Shown here piece after piece: positions 24,334 through 36,208 of a stretch of 64,000 nt of DNA. The stretch comes from Planoprotostelium fungivorum. Lineage: Eukaryota; Evosea; Variosea; Cavosteliida; Cavosteliaceae. Position numbers and translations under genes: made by a program. Within the stretch, counting starts at the first letter, position 1. Each line of letters opens with the position of its first letter. The DNA is taken from positions 1 to 64,000 of the forward strand of contig MDYQ01000105.1 of assembly GCA_003024175.1 (NCBI GenBank). Direction: 5' to 3'. Below the pieces are notes generated by a model. It was not told the DNA's origin and searched no databases. It saw only the letters and a list, made by a program, of their open reading frames with translations.

Positions 24334-27300
24334 TCATAGATTCTGTAGATTGGGCTCTGAGGCGGGCACCACCCACTTTGACTGTCTTCCCTTATCGTAG
24401 ATCTGCAAGAGGACTTGATCGAATTCTCCCATTTCTCTCAGCTCGAGATATTTGAAATAGAGAGACAGAGCCTGCATGCTTCAGACGATGATGATGATCG
24501 TGATGGAACATGATGGAACATGATGTCGATGTGACTATGATGATGATGAGACGACTCACGGCTCGAGCGTCTTCGGTACTGTCGTGCGTTTCAGATTGGA
24601 TGTCTTCGTTGAGAAGACAGTACATGAGAAATCGAAGCGAAATCTTTCTCTGTCCTTCCAAGTGATAGAGCTCCACCGTGTCGATCACTTGCTCAGGTGG
24701 CACCAAGATATCTGTACAACGTCAACGATTCCGAAGAAACGAGGTATACCCTTGGAAATGAGGTATATCCTCGGAAAAATCGTTCGGTGAGAGAAAACAA
24801 AATGAAAGAATGAAAGATAAGATAAAAGGTCTCACTTATGATTCTGAAATCTTTTGCCAGACCGTGACCCACAAAGATGCAACCTCTATCCACCAGATGT
24901 CTCAATTTGATGTAAGCCGCTTTCAGTGTGGTCACGTGATGCTTCGAAGTCTTTGGGTCTAAATCGCCCGGAAGAATTCCGGAATATCTCGTGAGATAAT
25001 CTGTCAGGATCAATCGATTGGTGACCATCATCGCGATCACATGATCTGATGATCGATCATCGTGATCACGAGCAGAAGAAGGTATCGTGTGCTGGATGAT
25101 ATCGAGATGATGGCAATGCTCATCGTGACGGTGATGCCTCAGATGATCACCTATGACAGGCTCGGTGGTGACGATGTAGTCGTCCAAGAATGGTTCCCCT
25201 CTCAAATGACCTTGACCCCTGATGCTGCTGACTCGACCCAAGCTGAAGTGACAGGGATTGATCACCACGCGAGTGCCATCCGAGCGGATCTCCGTTTCTT
25301 CCTGTTTTCGTCCGTTCAGCGAACGATCTCGATGATGACACGGATCGTGATGATCGCGATGACACACATGCACTTGATGATGATTTGTTGATGATGATCA
25401 TGAATGCTGCAAACGATCGCGATGATGACGTGGATCGTGATGATGATGATTCACGATGATGTCTTTCCATGTCGATCGACTATGAATCGACCATATGAGA
25501 TATGATTATAGTCCACTCACTGCACCCAGCGACACAAACTCTGCATCGATGGCAACGATATCACCCTTCTGCAACATGCTCGATCTGGCCAACGGTACGA
25601 AGCTGATGGGAGCGAATCGACTGACGTGACTATGAATGAGACGAGATGTACGATGATGACACATCGCATCGTCGATGCGATCGATGATCTGACTCGATCA
25701 GATGGGTGCTCACTTTTTGATGGGATTCTCCATGAAATAAGCTTCTTCTGTGATTGGATTGACGACGCTCTGGGTGACGACTCGATCGTTGATGTCGATT
25801 CTCTTGTAATGGAGGACACAGGGGCTCTTGTTGTGGAGTTCTAACACTTCCTTCTCGCTGCTCTCTCGGATGTGGAAATCGTTGAAGAGGTACCAATCTG
25901 TCTGTGACATCGATCAATTCATGATGTGATTTGATGGATCATGTGATGTGATGGATGATGATGAGATGGATGGTGTGACGGATGGATGATTTGGTCATGT
26001 GTGATGGTTTTTAGTGATGTAGATTCAACGTAGAAGATGATGTACCTTCTTTTCTTCGATGGTGTGTAATTGATGATACATGTCTTCCACTCTGATGTGA
26101 GCGATGAGGTGTGAATGTTTCGCAGACTTGTTCGATTGATCGTACGTGTGAGAGATCACCGTACTCAACTTGTATCTATCTCCCACGTCATCATCACCAT
26201 CACGATCGCGATCATCACATGGTTTTGAGATGATGATGGTGACGATGATATGATGAGAGGATGAGATGGTGAGAGGATGAGAGGATGATGAGATGATGAT
26301 GAGATGATGAGATGATGATGATGGTGAGATGATGATGATGGTGAGATGATGATGAGATGATGGTGAGATGATGAGATGGGGAGATGATGATGAGATGATG
26401 AGATGATGATGAGATGATGAGATGATGATGAGATGATGAGATGATCATGAGATGGTGAGATGGTGAGATGGTGAGATGGTGAGATGATCATGAGATGATG
26501 ATGATACGAGCCGAACTGTAAAAAGACTCACCGAATGACTTCTTGTGTCGCATCCACTGGAGCAGAATTCGAGACCTGCAGACCTTCCTGATTGATCTGC
26601 ACGAACAGATCGATGGGCAGCCATCCACTGGCATCTGATCACCGTGTGAGACGAGAAAACTCGCTGAAATCTCACCAGATTTCGATTTCCAAAATTCCAT
26701 GTCAGATTTGCTGGCGGCAGCGTTGATGCACAAGATATTTGGAAGTGTGATCAATTCTCTCTTCTGAAATAAAATAAATGAGTCTTTTTACATTCAAACA
26801 GATGAAAGGTGGATGTCTTAAACGATCGATAAGAAGATAAAATGTGTGGAATATTTTGCAGATGCATCGTTGATCATTCATATATAAGTGTGATCGTATG
26901 TATCGAACGAGAGACAAGTGTGTAGATGATTCAAATGAACTACGATGGGGACAAGGAGAAAGCGGGTGAATAAAATAGAAGGAAGCTCTCACTTGTTCTG
27001 TCAATTGATATCTACCGCACTGGTCGCACCACGCTTTCGTGTGACTCTCCCTCTTTAAAGAAGATCTGAGGAGACCACAGAAGTCATCTTGACTCTCTCT
27101 CTGTGCTTCCGTGTAGGTCATATCGTATTGAAAGGATCTACATCTGTCAGTGATGCGATCGTCGATGCCATCATCGCGATGTGATGATGATGGTGGAGTC
27201 GAACGAGTGATGATGGACGATCGTGAAGGTGTCGACGTAAGTGATGACTCGACGATGATGTGACGATGCGTCACGATGATCGATCATCGAGAGTGATGAC

Positions 27301-29973
27301 TGCGTGAAGGTGACTCACTTGGTCTCTCTCTGCGTCTCGTGCTTGCAACTCATACACTTGGAGTGTGAGATGAAAGAAGAGCCGAACAATTGCTCTACGA
27401 TCTGTACATTGCCCAATCCATTGATGGTCCGATTATTCGTCACTACCGCATGTCATCCATTTTCATTCAAAGAAACATCAGAGAATCGTTTTGGTATGTA
27501 AATCTGAATGATGAAGGATTCGATCTACAGTGTTGTAGATGGATGGGTCACCTTCTTTTTGGAGTTGTTCTAATATGAATCGATTGAAATTTTCCATCAT
27601 TCTGACGAGAGAGATACCATCATCAGCGGGAGGTTCAGTCAGGCCCAGACCACTCGCTGTTTCATTCGATTAAAATGGCGAGTTGTAGATCAGTCTCTCA
27701 CCCTGGGGGATCTGTCTGAAACTTCGCAGAAAATTACTCGCTTGGCAATTGATACCGTGAGAGTGATCCAGCATGTCTACTTCGTCAAGAAAATTTAATT
27801 AAATTTCATGAAAAGAGGAGAAAAAAGATACGAAACAAAAACCCCAGCTCACAGCTGAGACAGAACTCCTTCTTACACAGATGACCCAGCATGTGTGCTC
27901 TCAATTGCGGTATAAAGTACATCCACTGCAGCCCGCTGTTACAGTACGAATTCGGCAGTATGTTTTCTAACCCGGCAAAATAAGTCGCGTTGTGATACGC
28001 AAAATCGAAACCGTCGATGCCTAATCTCGTGTGTTTGATCTCGTGATGACGATAGCTGCGCGGGGGTCGGTATTTCTTGATTTTGCTCTGCAAGAGTAGA
28101 TCTAATTTCCTGGCGGGAGCGTTGTGGCGAGTTGTAGATCGAGCCGGACGAGCACCTCCCCGGCGGGTGTGGCTGGGGTTGCTGGCGTATCCCACGAAAT
28201 CTACCTGAAATTTCGTCGGCGGAAAATTGGATGAAATTTCATCACCTGGCGGTAGTCCGGAAATAGATCGGCGTCCAAGTCTTTCGTTGCCCTGGGAACG
28301 CTCCATGAAGTTGACATGTCCCAATCAGATAACAAATCGCCGTCGTTCACCGAAGGGCCCGTACGGATACCAGAGATCGAATCGAATCTGCTATGTGGTC
28401 AGGGACACATTTTGGCGGGAAAATTTCCCGCCAAAATTGAGATCGAAAATTGGCGGGAAAAGTCACCCCTGACGGTTGCCCGTGATGATCTCGTCGTCCA
28501 CTCTGATTCGTGGAGCCGGAGGCGTGTATTCGATCTGTTCTACGACTTCTCCGTCCTCACAGATGACACAATTTTCCACGGAAATTTCAGAATCACAAGA
28601 CACCTGCTTGTAGCTAGATCCATCACCAAAGCTCATGAGCTGGCCGCTGGGAGAGATATCGAAAGAATAGACGACTTCGATGTCGATCGAGTTGAACTGA
28701 AGAGGTGAGTCGTCATGATGCCGACGATGAGATCGCGATCGTGTCGTGATGTGATCGCGTGGCGGTGTAGATGATGATGGCGACTCACTCCTTCGTAGTC
28801 TTGATCCATGGGCTCTTCTATATTCAAATATTGATAATAACCGTTCTGAGATACGACCACCAGCGAGCTATCGTTGTGAAATTTGATGTGAGATGGGCCG
28901 GGTGAGAAGGATAAGTGGTGGAGGGGCATCATCATCCTAATGTCATACACTCTCACGTATGGATCTATGCTGCTGAGAAGGAATTAGTTCTTCTCACCGT
29001 GATGATGTTTCGCTGATGACATGACTCTTCTTATTTCTATTTTTCGTAGGATTCTATCAGATATTGTTGTATTCTCGTTATAAACCAATTGTATCTTCTT
29101 TTCAGTTTTGAAATAGTCCAACGTGTAATGATTTCTCTGTGATTAATGATGATCATCCTGCATCACAGAGAAATCTAACGAGAAGATAATTCACCCGCTG
29201 GACCAACCAGATGTGACCAAGTAATTGTCCATCAGATCGAAACCAGTCAGCCCAGCCGAATGAGCGTGGATCGTGTGTTCGATATTCATCGTCATCAGAT
29301 CGCGAAAGGTGATCATGCCGTTGAGGTGTCCACAGCACAAGGACTTCTCGGTGCTCTTCATGAAGGGTGCTCCGTACATGATGGGTACCTTTCATTTCAG
29401 AATGGGTGAAGAGATGATTTGTCATCACCTCTTTGACCAATCGACACGCATTTAGATCGAATATTAAGAGTTGGCTGCTTCCTCCCGTGAATAGTATGTC
29501 TGCGACGTAGTGTCAGACATTGGATTTGATGTGAAACATTCAACCTTGATTACTCTGATATGGAAATAAGAGGTTGTATAGATCTCCGTGTACGACAGAT
29601 TGGTCGCCACCGTAGCTGAATGTTTGCATTCCTCCTCTCGATGTGACACAGAATTTCTTAGAAGAGACGGAAAGGATTCCCGCTTCTCCACTCATGATCT
29701 CTCTGACCTTCCATCGCGTCAGTCACTCTGCGAAGACTGCCGATTCAAAGAGGAAAAATGTAAAGATGAATCGAATACCTCCGTCTTATGGGGTCGAAAG
29801 GACGAATACTTGTCACCGTTGGGATGGGTATAAGACGTGATTCTTCCATCTTGTCCACCAGTCCATATCAGCTCTTCGCTACAATCATAATGGATAGACG
29901 TGACGGCCGGTGATCCCGAATAATATGTCGCCTGGTAGTCTGTCACACCTCCATGATATCCCAGCATCTTCAT
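24334..29973 (-). CDS. PAN2: PAN2, catalytic subunit of the Pan2-Pan3 deadenylase
   Basis: Pan2-Pan3 trims mRNA poly(A) tails in the cytoplasm. The N-terminal WD40 propeller begins MKMLGYHGGVTDYQATYYSG (ATG 29973), with GGQDGRITSY and the DLMTMNIEHTIHAHSAGLTG segment. The linker that binds Pan3 and the catalytically dead ubiquitin-hydrolase-like domain follow (NSYCNSGLQWMYFIPQLRAH, where the usual Cys context is altered; LGLTEPPADDGISLVRMME). The DEDD exonuclease starts GDIVAIDAEFVSLG, giving Asp and Glu for the metal site, continues to RLILTDYLTRYSGI and FVGHGLAKDFR, and ends QVIDTVELYHLEGQRKISL...THDSTEDARA with the last acidic residue. C-terminus ASEPNLQNL, stop at 24334-24336. More than 20 short exons are interrupted by GAT-rich introns. 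Identity is secure; exon edges are approximate. Confidence 0.93.
26224..26505 (-). repeat. Large GATGATGAGATGATGAG satellite in a PAN2 intron
   Basis: About 280 bases consisting almost entirely of GATGATGA, GATGAGAT and GGTGAGATG units on the plus strand, that is CTCATCATCTCATC on the sense strand. It fills a single PAN2 intron and produces long spurious His/Ser open frames. Confidence 0.9.
28411..28459. promoter_or_regulatory. Palindromic pair plus a third E2F-like motif in a PAN2 intron
   Basis: TTTTGGCGGGAAAA is followed directly by TTTCCCGCCAAAA, forming an almost perfect 27-bp palindrome, and AATTGGCGGGAAAAG follows about 12 bases later. On the sense strand this lies in an intron between exons ending EIITGNRQ and beginning QIRFDLW. 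Confidence 0.45.
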
Positions 29974-30146
29974 CTGGTGCAAATTGTTTCAACGTTCTCG
30001 TATTACAACGCAAAAATCACAAAATCTTCACTGCAACACTGAGCACACGACACTATGGAATGCCAGTGGTAGTGGTACCACAATAGAGAACGCATCACAG
30101 TAGTTGAATTTATTCATTCCATCACTGCAACTTTGGTGTCACATCA

Positions 30147-31120
30147 TCATTGGCTGGAGACAGCCTGAACGGAGCATCCGGTAGCGAGATAGATTCCTTG
30201 AGGACCCAAGCCCATGCTGGCGATACCCCTGGCGACTCTAAAGTATCCGCTCTCTCCCCACTCTGTTCCCCAAGAGTTCCTATTCAAAAATCAAATCTCC
30301 CGCCAAATCATTCCTCTCTTCACCTGACGACCCAGCATTGATCGGACACTCCGTCACAATCAGTCGTCAGGGCGACAGTTACCACGGCGTGGTCTAAATC
30401 TTGCATGTACTGCAGGGCATCGTTGGGACTGGCTCCCTTACACGGCTCTTGTCCAAAACAGTCTTGAAGATCGTACGGAGAAGCATCGTACATCTGAGCG
30501 GTGTTGATGCCCACGCAAGTTTCCACCTGTAATGTGTCACCATCCGTCTAAGACGTCACGAGATGGAGGGTCATCACGATAGCGGTGGTTGCGAAAGACC
30601 AGCATGAGCCGCACTGTCCTTGATCTCTTACAGGGGCCACGACTCCCTTGTCTCTCCAGTCGATGGGGCCTCTCTTGGCGGACCTTCCGTGAAACTTGTT
30701 GAAGGGTGTGACGTTGGTGGAGTTGGTGTCGATTTGAGATCCGGTGAAAAACTTCTTGAATTCTTCCTTGGTGAGATCGGAGAACTGCATCATGGTCAGA
30801 ATGTGGATGGACAACATTCGACATCGGGAGATGAAGGTCTCACTCGAGTTACTCCGGCCTTCCATCCGACTGTTCCATTCGCATACTGAAGAGAATGAGA
30901 AATCGCATGAGGATGTGAACGTGTTGATTACCTTCAGGTTGTGCTCCAGGTTCTTCAACTTGTTCTTGGCGAAAATACCGAGACGCTTCGCATATTCTGC
31001 AGCGTGGTCGTAATGCTTTCCATACTTGTGGAGGAACTCTTTGAATTCTTCCTTGGTCTGCTGATCGATGACGGCGGCAGCCAGGACGAGGCCGAAGATG
31101 AAAAAGATCCACACGCGCAT
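30147..31120 (-). CDS. Papain-family (C1A) cysteine protease with a shortened mature domain
   Basis: Signal peptide MRVWIFFIFGLVLAAA. The I29 prodomain has the ERFNIN-like pattern (EEFKEFLHKYGKHYDHAAEY...KNKLKNLEHNLK) and FSDLTKEEFKKFF. The mature part starts PIDWRDKGVVAPVRDQ, with the active-site QGQCGSCWSF. The His region reads LDHAVVTVAL and the Asn region RNSWGTEWGESGYF. All four catalytic residues (Gln, Cys, His, Asn) are therefore present. However, only about 60-70 residues separate the Cys and His, against about 130 in papain, so the central part of the fold is missing or very divergent. Stop at 30147. Secreted or lysosomal location is expected. Either an unusual enzyme or a decaying copy. 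Confidence 0.8.
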
Positions 31121-31495
31121 GGTGGTTACTGCTTGTGACTACGGGAGGGAATGGTATTGCCCGATTTGTTTCTCCCTTATCCGGCGGTAGGTGTCATCTG
31201 ACGCGGAATTCTTATCTGGAAGGTATCTTCTCTTGTCGAGGCGATTTCCGGAATTGTAAATCGTGAATAAGGCTCTCGTTGTTGACTCCTTAAGAGATTG
31301 AAGGCCTCCACGACTTGTCTTCTTGAGCACAACATGAACAAGCGTGGTTGTTTGAGAAGGCCCAAAGCCAGAATCCATTGGACTTATATGGGGTCCCAAG
31401 TAAAGCCATTACAGACCTCATCACCTCCCCTCTCCAGCTCTCTCGATGGCCTTGTTGTCTTGTACTGACATCATCAGCAGACGAGCAATGACAAT
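31121..31495. other. Intergenic, no gene seen
   Basis: 5' flank of the papain-like protease. Overlapping short frames here have no domain and no consistent splicing. Confidence 0.5.
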
Positions 31496-31960
31496 TCACG
31501 GACAATATTCATATCTTTTTCGGTCAACTTTCGCTTGGCTAACCATCTTATCGTTTCCCCTCTGTGCGGCCTTCTTCATGGCTTGATTGTTGAGTGCAGA
31601 CGGGTTTACGAGAGGATGAGACAGTATTATCTTGACAAGCATGATAGTCCCACATGCGACTGCTCGTCTGATGGGTCTGTTGTCTCGTGCTGACGTGTCC
31701 ACACGATCATCGGCCAGCAGTAGTCCCACTGCGTCTGGATATGACACGAGGATCGACTAGAAGTAGCCTCACCATCTCAGCATGGCCACAGGATGCATTC
31801 TCGATAGCCTCATTATCGGCCTTTGGATGGCCAACAGCAGTCTGAACATGTCAATGTGGGTTGCACAGCAATCCTAATGGTCTTTTCATTCTGAGCTGGG
31901 TCCACACGGTCATCAGCAAAGAGAAGCTGCATGACCCCATGGTCGTCATCACTCTCCAGG
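31496..31960 (-). pseudogene. Ankyrin-family fragment, copy E
   Basis: Minus-strand remnants of four to five repeats (VGLLLADDRVDTSARDNRPI, ILSHPLVNPSALNNQAM), with deletions between them and no F-box-like exon. It is more diverged from the consensus than the other copies, suggesting an older loss. Confidence 0.75.
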
Positions 31961-32021
31961 GCAACTTGAAATGAGTTCTATTTATTTTCAAAGCACAAGT
32001 ATCAGTCCTCTTGTCTCGAGA

Positions 32022-32522
32022 TCAATATCTGTTCACTGACGCCAGCCCGGCCATGATGATGAGACTGGCCGTTAAGACATAATAGAAGATAGCCGTCTTC
32101 CAGTTCATCCTGCTCCAGAGGGCATCTAATACGGAGGTCCAAGGTCGCACGACGAGAGACAAAGTCATCTCGGTCATACCCAGGCCAAATGAGTTGAATG
32201 GAACGACGGGCAAGAGCAGCACCATCACGAAAATGAGCCCCGCACGATGCGACCAGAAATGGATCTTGTTGACCACACGAGTCAAGCCATCTTCGGGCTC
32301 GTAGTTTAAGAGCTTCTCCGCTTCCTCCCAGTTGAACTTCTTCTTCGTGTCGCATGGCTTCACGGCTTCTTGTAAAGGCACGTGCGTATGAGGTGCAGAC
32401 GGTTGTTGGTACGAGTGGAGTGGTACATGCTGCAGCTCACAGATGGGCGCACTCGCTGATTGTTGAGATCCGTAATATTGAGCTTGCGCATTTGGGAATG
32501 TCTGATGTTCATCGGCACCCAT
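32022..32522 (-). CDS. Uncharacterised membrane protein, paralogue 1
   Basis: Single-exon frame of 166 residues from ATG 32522 (MGADEHQTF) to the stop at 32022. A Gln/Pro/His-rich cytosolic-type N-terminus (about 75 residues) precedes WEEAEKLLNYEPEDGLTRVV, then VNKIHFWSHRAGLIFVMVLL, which merges into a hydrophobic segment LLPVVPFNSFGLGM. A second hydrophobic helix, IFYYVLTASLIIMAGLA, closes the protein after RPWTSVLDALWSRMNWKTA. Paralogue 2 at 55814 keeps the same order and the motif HFWSHRAGL exactly. Two membrane helices with an amphipathic stretch between them are likely. I do not recognise the family. Confidence 0.75.
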   Translation of the reverse strand: MGADEHQTFPNAQAQYYGSQQSASAPICELQHVPLHSYQQPSAPHTHVPLQEAVKPCDTKKKFNWEEAEKLLNYEPEDGLTRVVNKIHFWSHRAGLIFVMVLLLPVVPFNSFGLGMTEMTLSLVVRPWTSVLDALWSRMNWKTAIFYYVLTASLIIMAGLASVNRY

Positions 32523-32799
32523 CTTTGTTGATGATCGAGGAGTTGATGTCAAGTTGAAGGTGGGTTGTGAGAGAAAATGGAGGATCGGCCGTGTGTAGGA
32601 TCTGACGTTAAGGTGCCTTTAAGAGGGATCTTTTGTGAATGCGATAAGGGCAAAGTGTAGGCTTCACTGAACGCGAGGGGTCCACACGTCAGGTGGGTCA
32701 CACAGACGCCCTCTTTCCTGATCATCGACGGACCATGTCTCTGAGCGTGCAGAGGTGGTAGCACACTACCAGTTTGAGAAATACGCCACATCATACATC

Positions 32800-32850
32800 T
32801 CATACGACTCACGTCACACATCACACATCACACATCACACGTCACATACA
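32800..32850. repeat. CACAT simple repeat
   Basis: Repeats of CACACATCACAC and CACGTCACA just downstream of the TDRD3-like gene. Confidence 0.7.
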
Positions 32851-32855
32851 TGTAT

Positions 32856-34668
32856 TCACTCCTCTCTCTTCCCCCTCGGAACATACAGAGCCATCGTTGG
32901 CCTCTCATTCTTCTCTCTCTTCTCTCCCTCTTCTTTTCTCTTCCTCTCTCCTCCTCTTCCTCTCTTCTCGTCAAGTCCTCTTCTCTCATCAAGTCCCCCT
33001 CTGTTGTCATGATGTCCCCCTCTATTGTCATAATATCCTCCTCTATGTCCACCACGACCTCTGAAAGGTCTCTGGTACCTGTTGCCTTCACTCTTATTCG
33101 TCTCTGCTGCAATCTCGCTGGCGGAACCCCTCGGTGTGAACTCTGCCGATTCTGCAGTCATCTTCAATGTCTTCTCTGTAAACAATAAATTCGAATGAGA
33201 ATGATTTTAAAGTGGATATCACCCGTCGGTGCAGGTTCTGAAATTTCTCGTGGAGCTTGTGATCGATCTCGATGATCATCGCGATCACCTCTTCGATCGT
33301 GATGATGATGATGTTGGGCACCTTCACCACCTCTACCTCTACCTCTTCCTCCTATACCACACGTCAATCGTCCATCTACAACAACCTGTCCACCTCGACC
33401 GCGACTGCTTTCTCGACTCTCGTTCCTCTTGTCTCTATCTCCTTCACCTTCTTGTTTCTCTTTCCCTCCCCTCTTCTCTCTGTTTGTGTCTTCTGTTACA
33501 AGTGAGAAGAGAAGCAGATATAGAGATAGTACCCCTCTTTACTCCGTCTCTGTGAATCTTCTCGCGGCGTGGATCTTCACTCTTCTTCTGACCTTCCATA
33601 TTTTTCCCCCCTTTTCTGTTGTCCTTCTTATCTTCCGTCTTTCCTGATCAATCTTTCAATCACGATGTATCATCATGAAGATGACAAGACATCATCGTCA
33701 TCACGATCGACCCACCTTCGTGAGGTTTCTTTGCTTTCGTTTGATTCAGCGACGCTTCGTTTTGTCTCTCTTGAACGTTTTTCAAGAGTTGATCCGGTCT
33801 AAACTGAGGCGGCCTCTCGGCGAGTCCTTCCGTGTTTCTGCCCAATCGCTTCTGTCTGAGATTATTCCTCTCGATGTTCCAGTTTTCGATGCATTCTGGA
33901 ACTCGTCCACCTGTTTGATGATGAGAAGAGTTTGGATCTCGATCGCGCGAAATGATGTGTGAGATGATGTTGAATTGTCTCATTTGATCTGTAGATGTGC
34001 GTACCACCATCATCGCGTTCACGATGTCACAGAAGAATATTCTCGAATGGGTATTTGATGATCGATTGGATTCAAATGTGTTGCATCTGACTCACCCAAT
34101 TTTTCGATGATGGTTTCAGAATCACCCAAGACGATGTAACCAAATCTGAGTTTTGCAGTTTTGATGACAAACTTTGTTCCGGGTGGTGTATTCATGCTGT
34201 TCATCTTTCGTCAGAATGAATGACAGTTCGACTACTCACTCGAACGTATGAAAACCTGGAATGGCCTCGATAGCCTTCCAGTACGTGTAACCATCGGTGA
34301 AGACAGCGAACATGATTCGATTATCTCCATCTTCGAACGATTGGACTTGTGATTTCGATGTGTTCTTGAGAGAAGTCAATTGAACGACAATAGGGCCGTC
34401 GGGAAACTGTCTTTGTCAGGTTGATATGAAGAAAGTGGCGTCTCACGATGGCTGTCTTTGTTCTATCTCCAATAGGAAACACTCTACTGGCGTACTCTTT
34501 GAGGTCGGTCTGTTATTCGTCAATTGACAAATCTTTCAAGTGACACACATCGAGGAGATCTTGTCTCAGCTTCTGATAATCATCGTGCTCTTCCACGATC
34601 TCCTTCCATGCGTCGTCTTTGATCTTAAATCCTTCAGTCAGCAATCGCTGACGCCACTCCTGACTCAT
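32856..34668 (-). CDS. TDRD3/RMI1-like OB-fold protein with RGG tail
   Basis: ATG 34668 (MSQEWRQRLLTEGFKIKDDA). The N-terminal helical part matches the DUF1767/RMI1-N region. The OB-fold follows: FPDGPIVVQLTSLKN, NRIMFAVFTDGYTYWKAIEA, MNTPPGTKFVIKTAKLRFGY and IVLGDSETIIEKLG. In animals TDRD3 pairs with topoisomerase 3-beta and acts on mRNA and R-loops; RMI1 uses the same fold with topoisomerase 3. A Gln/Asn/Arg-rich linker leads to an RGG region (YQRPFRGRGGHRGGYYDNRG) and the C-terminus TMALYVPRGKREE, stop at 32856. The RGG tail favours TDRD3-type RNA binding over RMI1. No Tudor domain was found in the exons I could read. It starts 72 bp from the CaMK stop. Confidence 0.7.
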
Positions 34669-34740
34669 GATGACTGCTGACGATCGTTCAGAACACTTTT
34701 CCACGACCTTTCAATCTACAACGCGGGGACAACAACGCCC

Positions 34741-36041
<1,301 letters not shown>

Positions 36042-36208
36042 GATGATCCTCTAAATAGAAAAGAAAAATGCTCTGGGTCAACAACAGAGAGACATGTCAA
36101 AACTTGACATTTTGCGCAGAAAAAGAGGATGGCCCAAATTCTATATTTGTACGTTCGATTCAGGCTCTACCAGCCCCTCCCATTTTGTCTTCTCTCCTTC
36201 CATCACGA

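Noticed and set aside
26165-26491. His/Ser-rich open frames in GAT repeats of PAN2 introns
   Set aside because: They are translations of a simple intronic repeat; the flanking exons splice across it in the PAN2 frame.
31139-31505. Overlapping short minus-strand frames
   Set aside because: Several frames are open at once with no shared splicing and no similarity to anything recognised.
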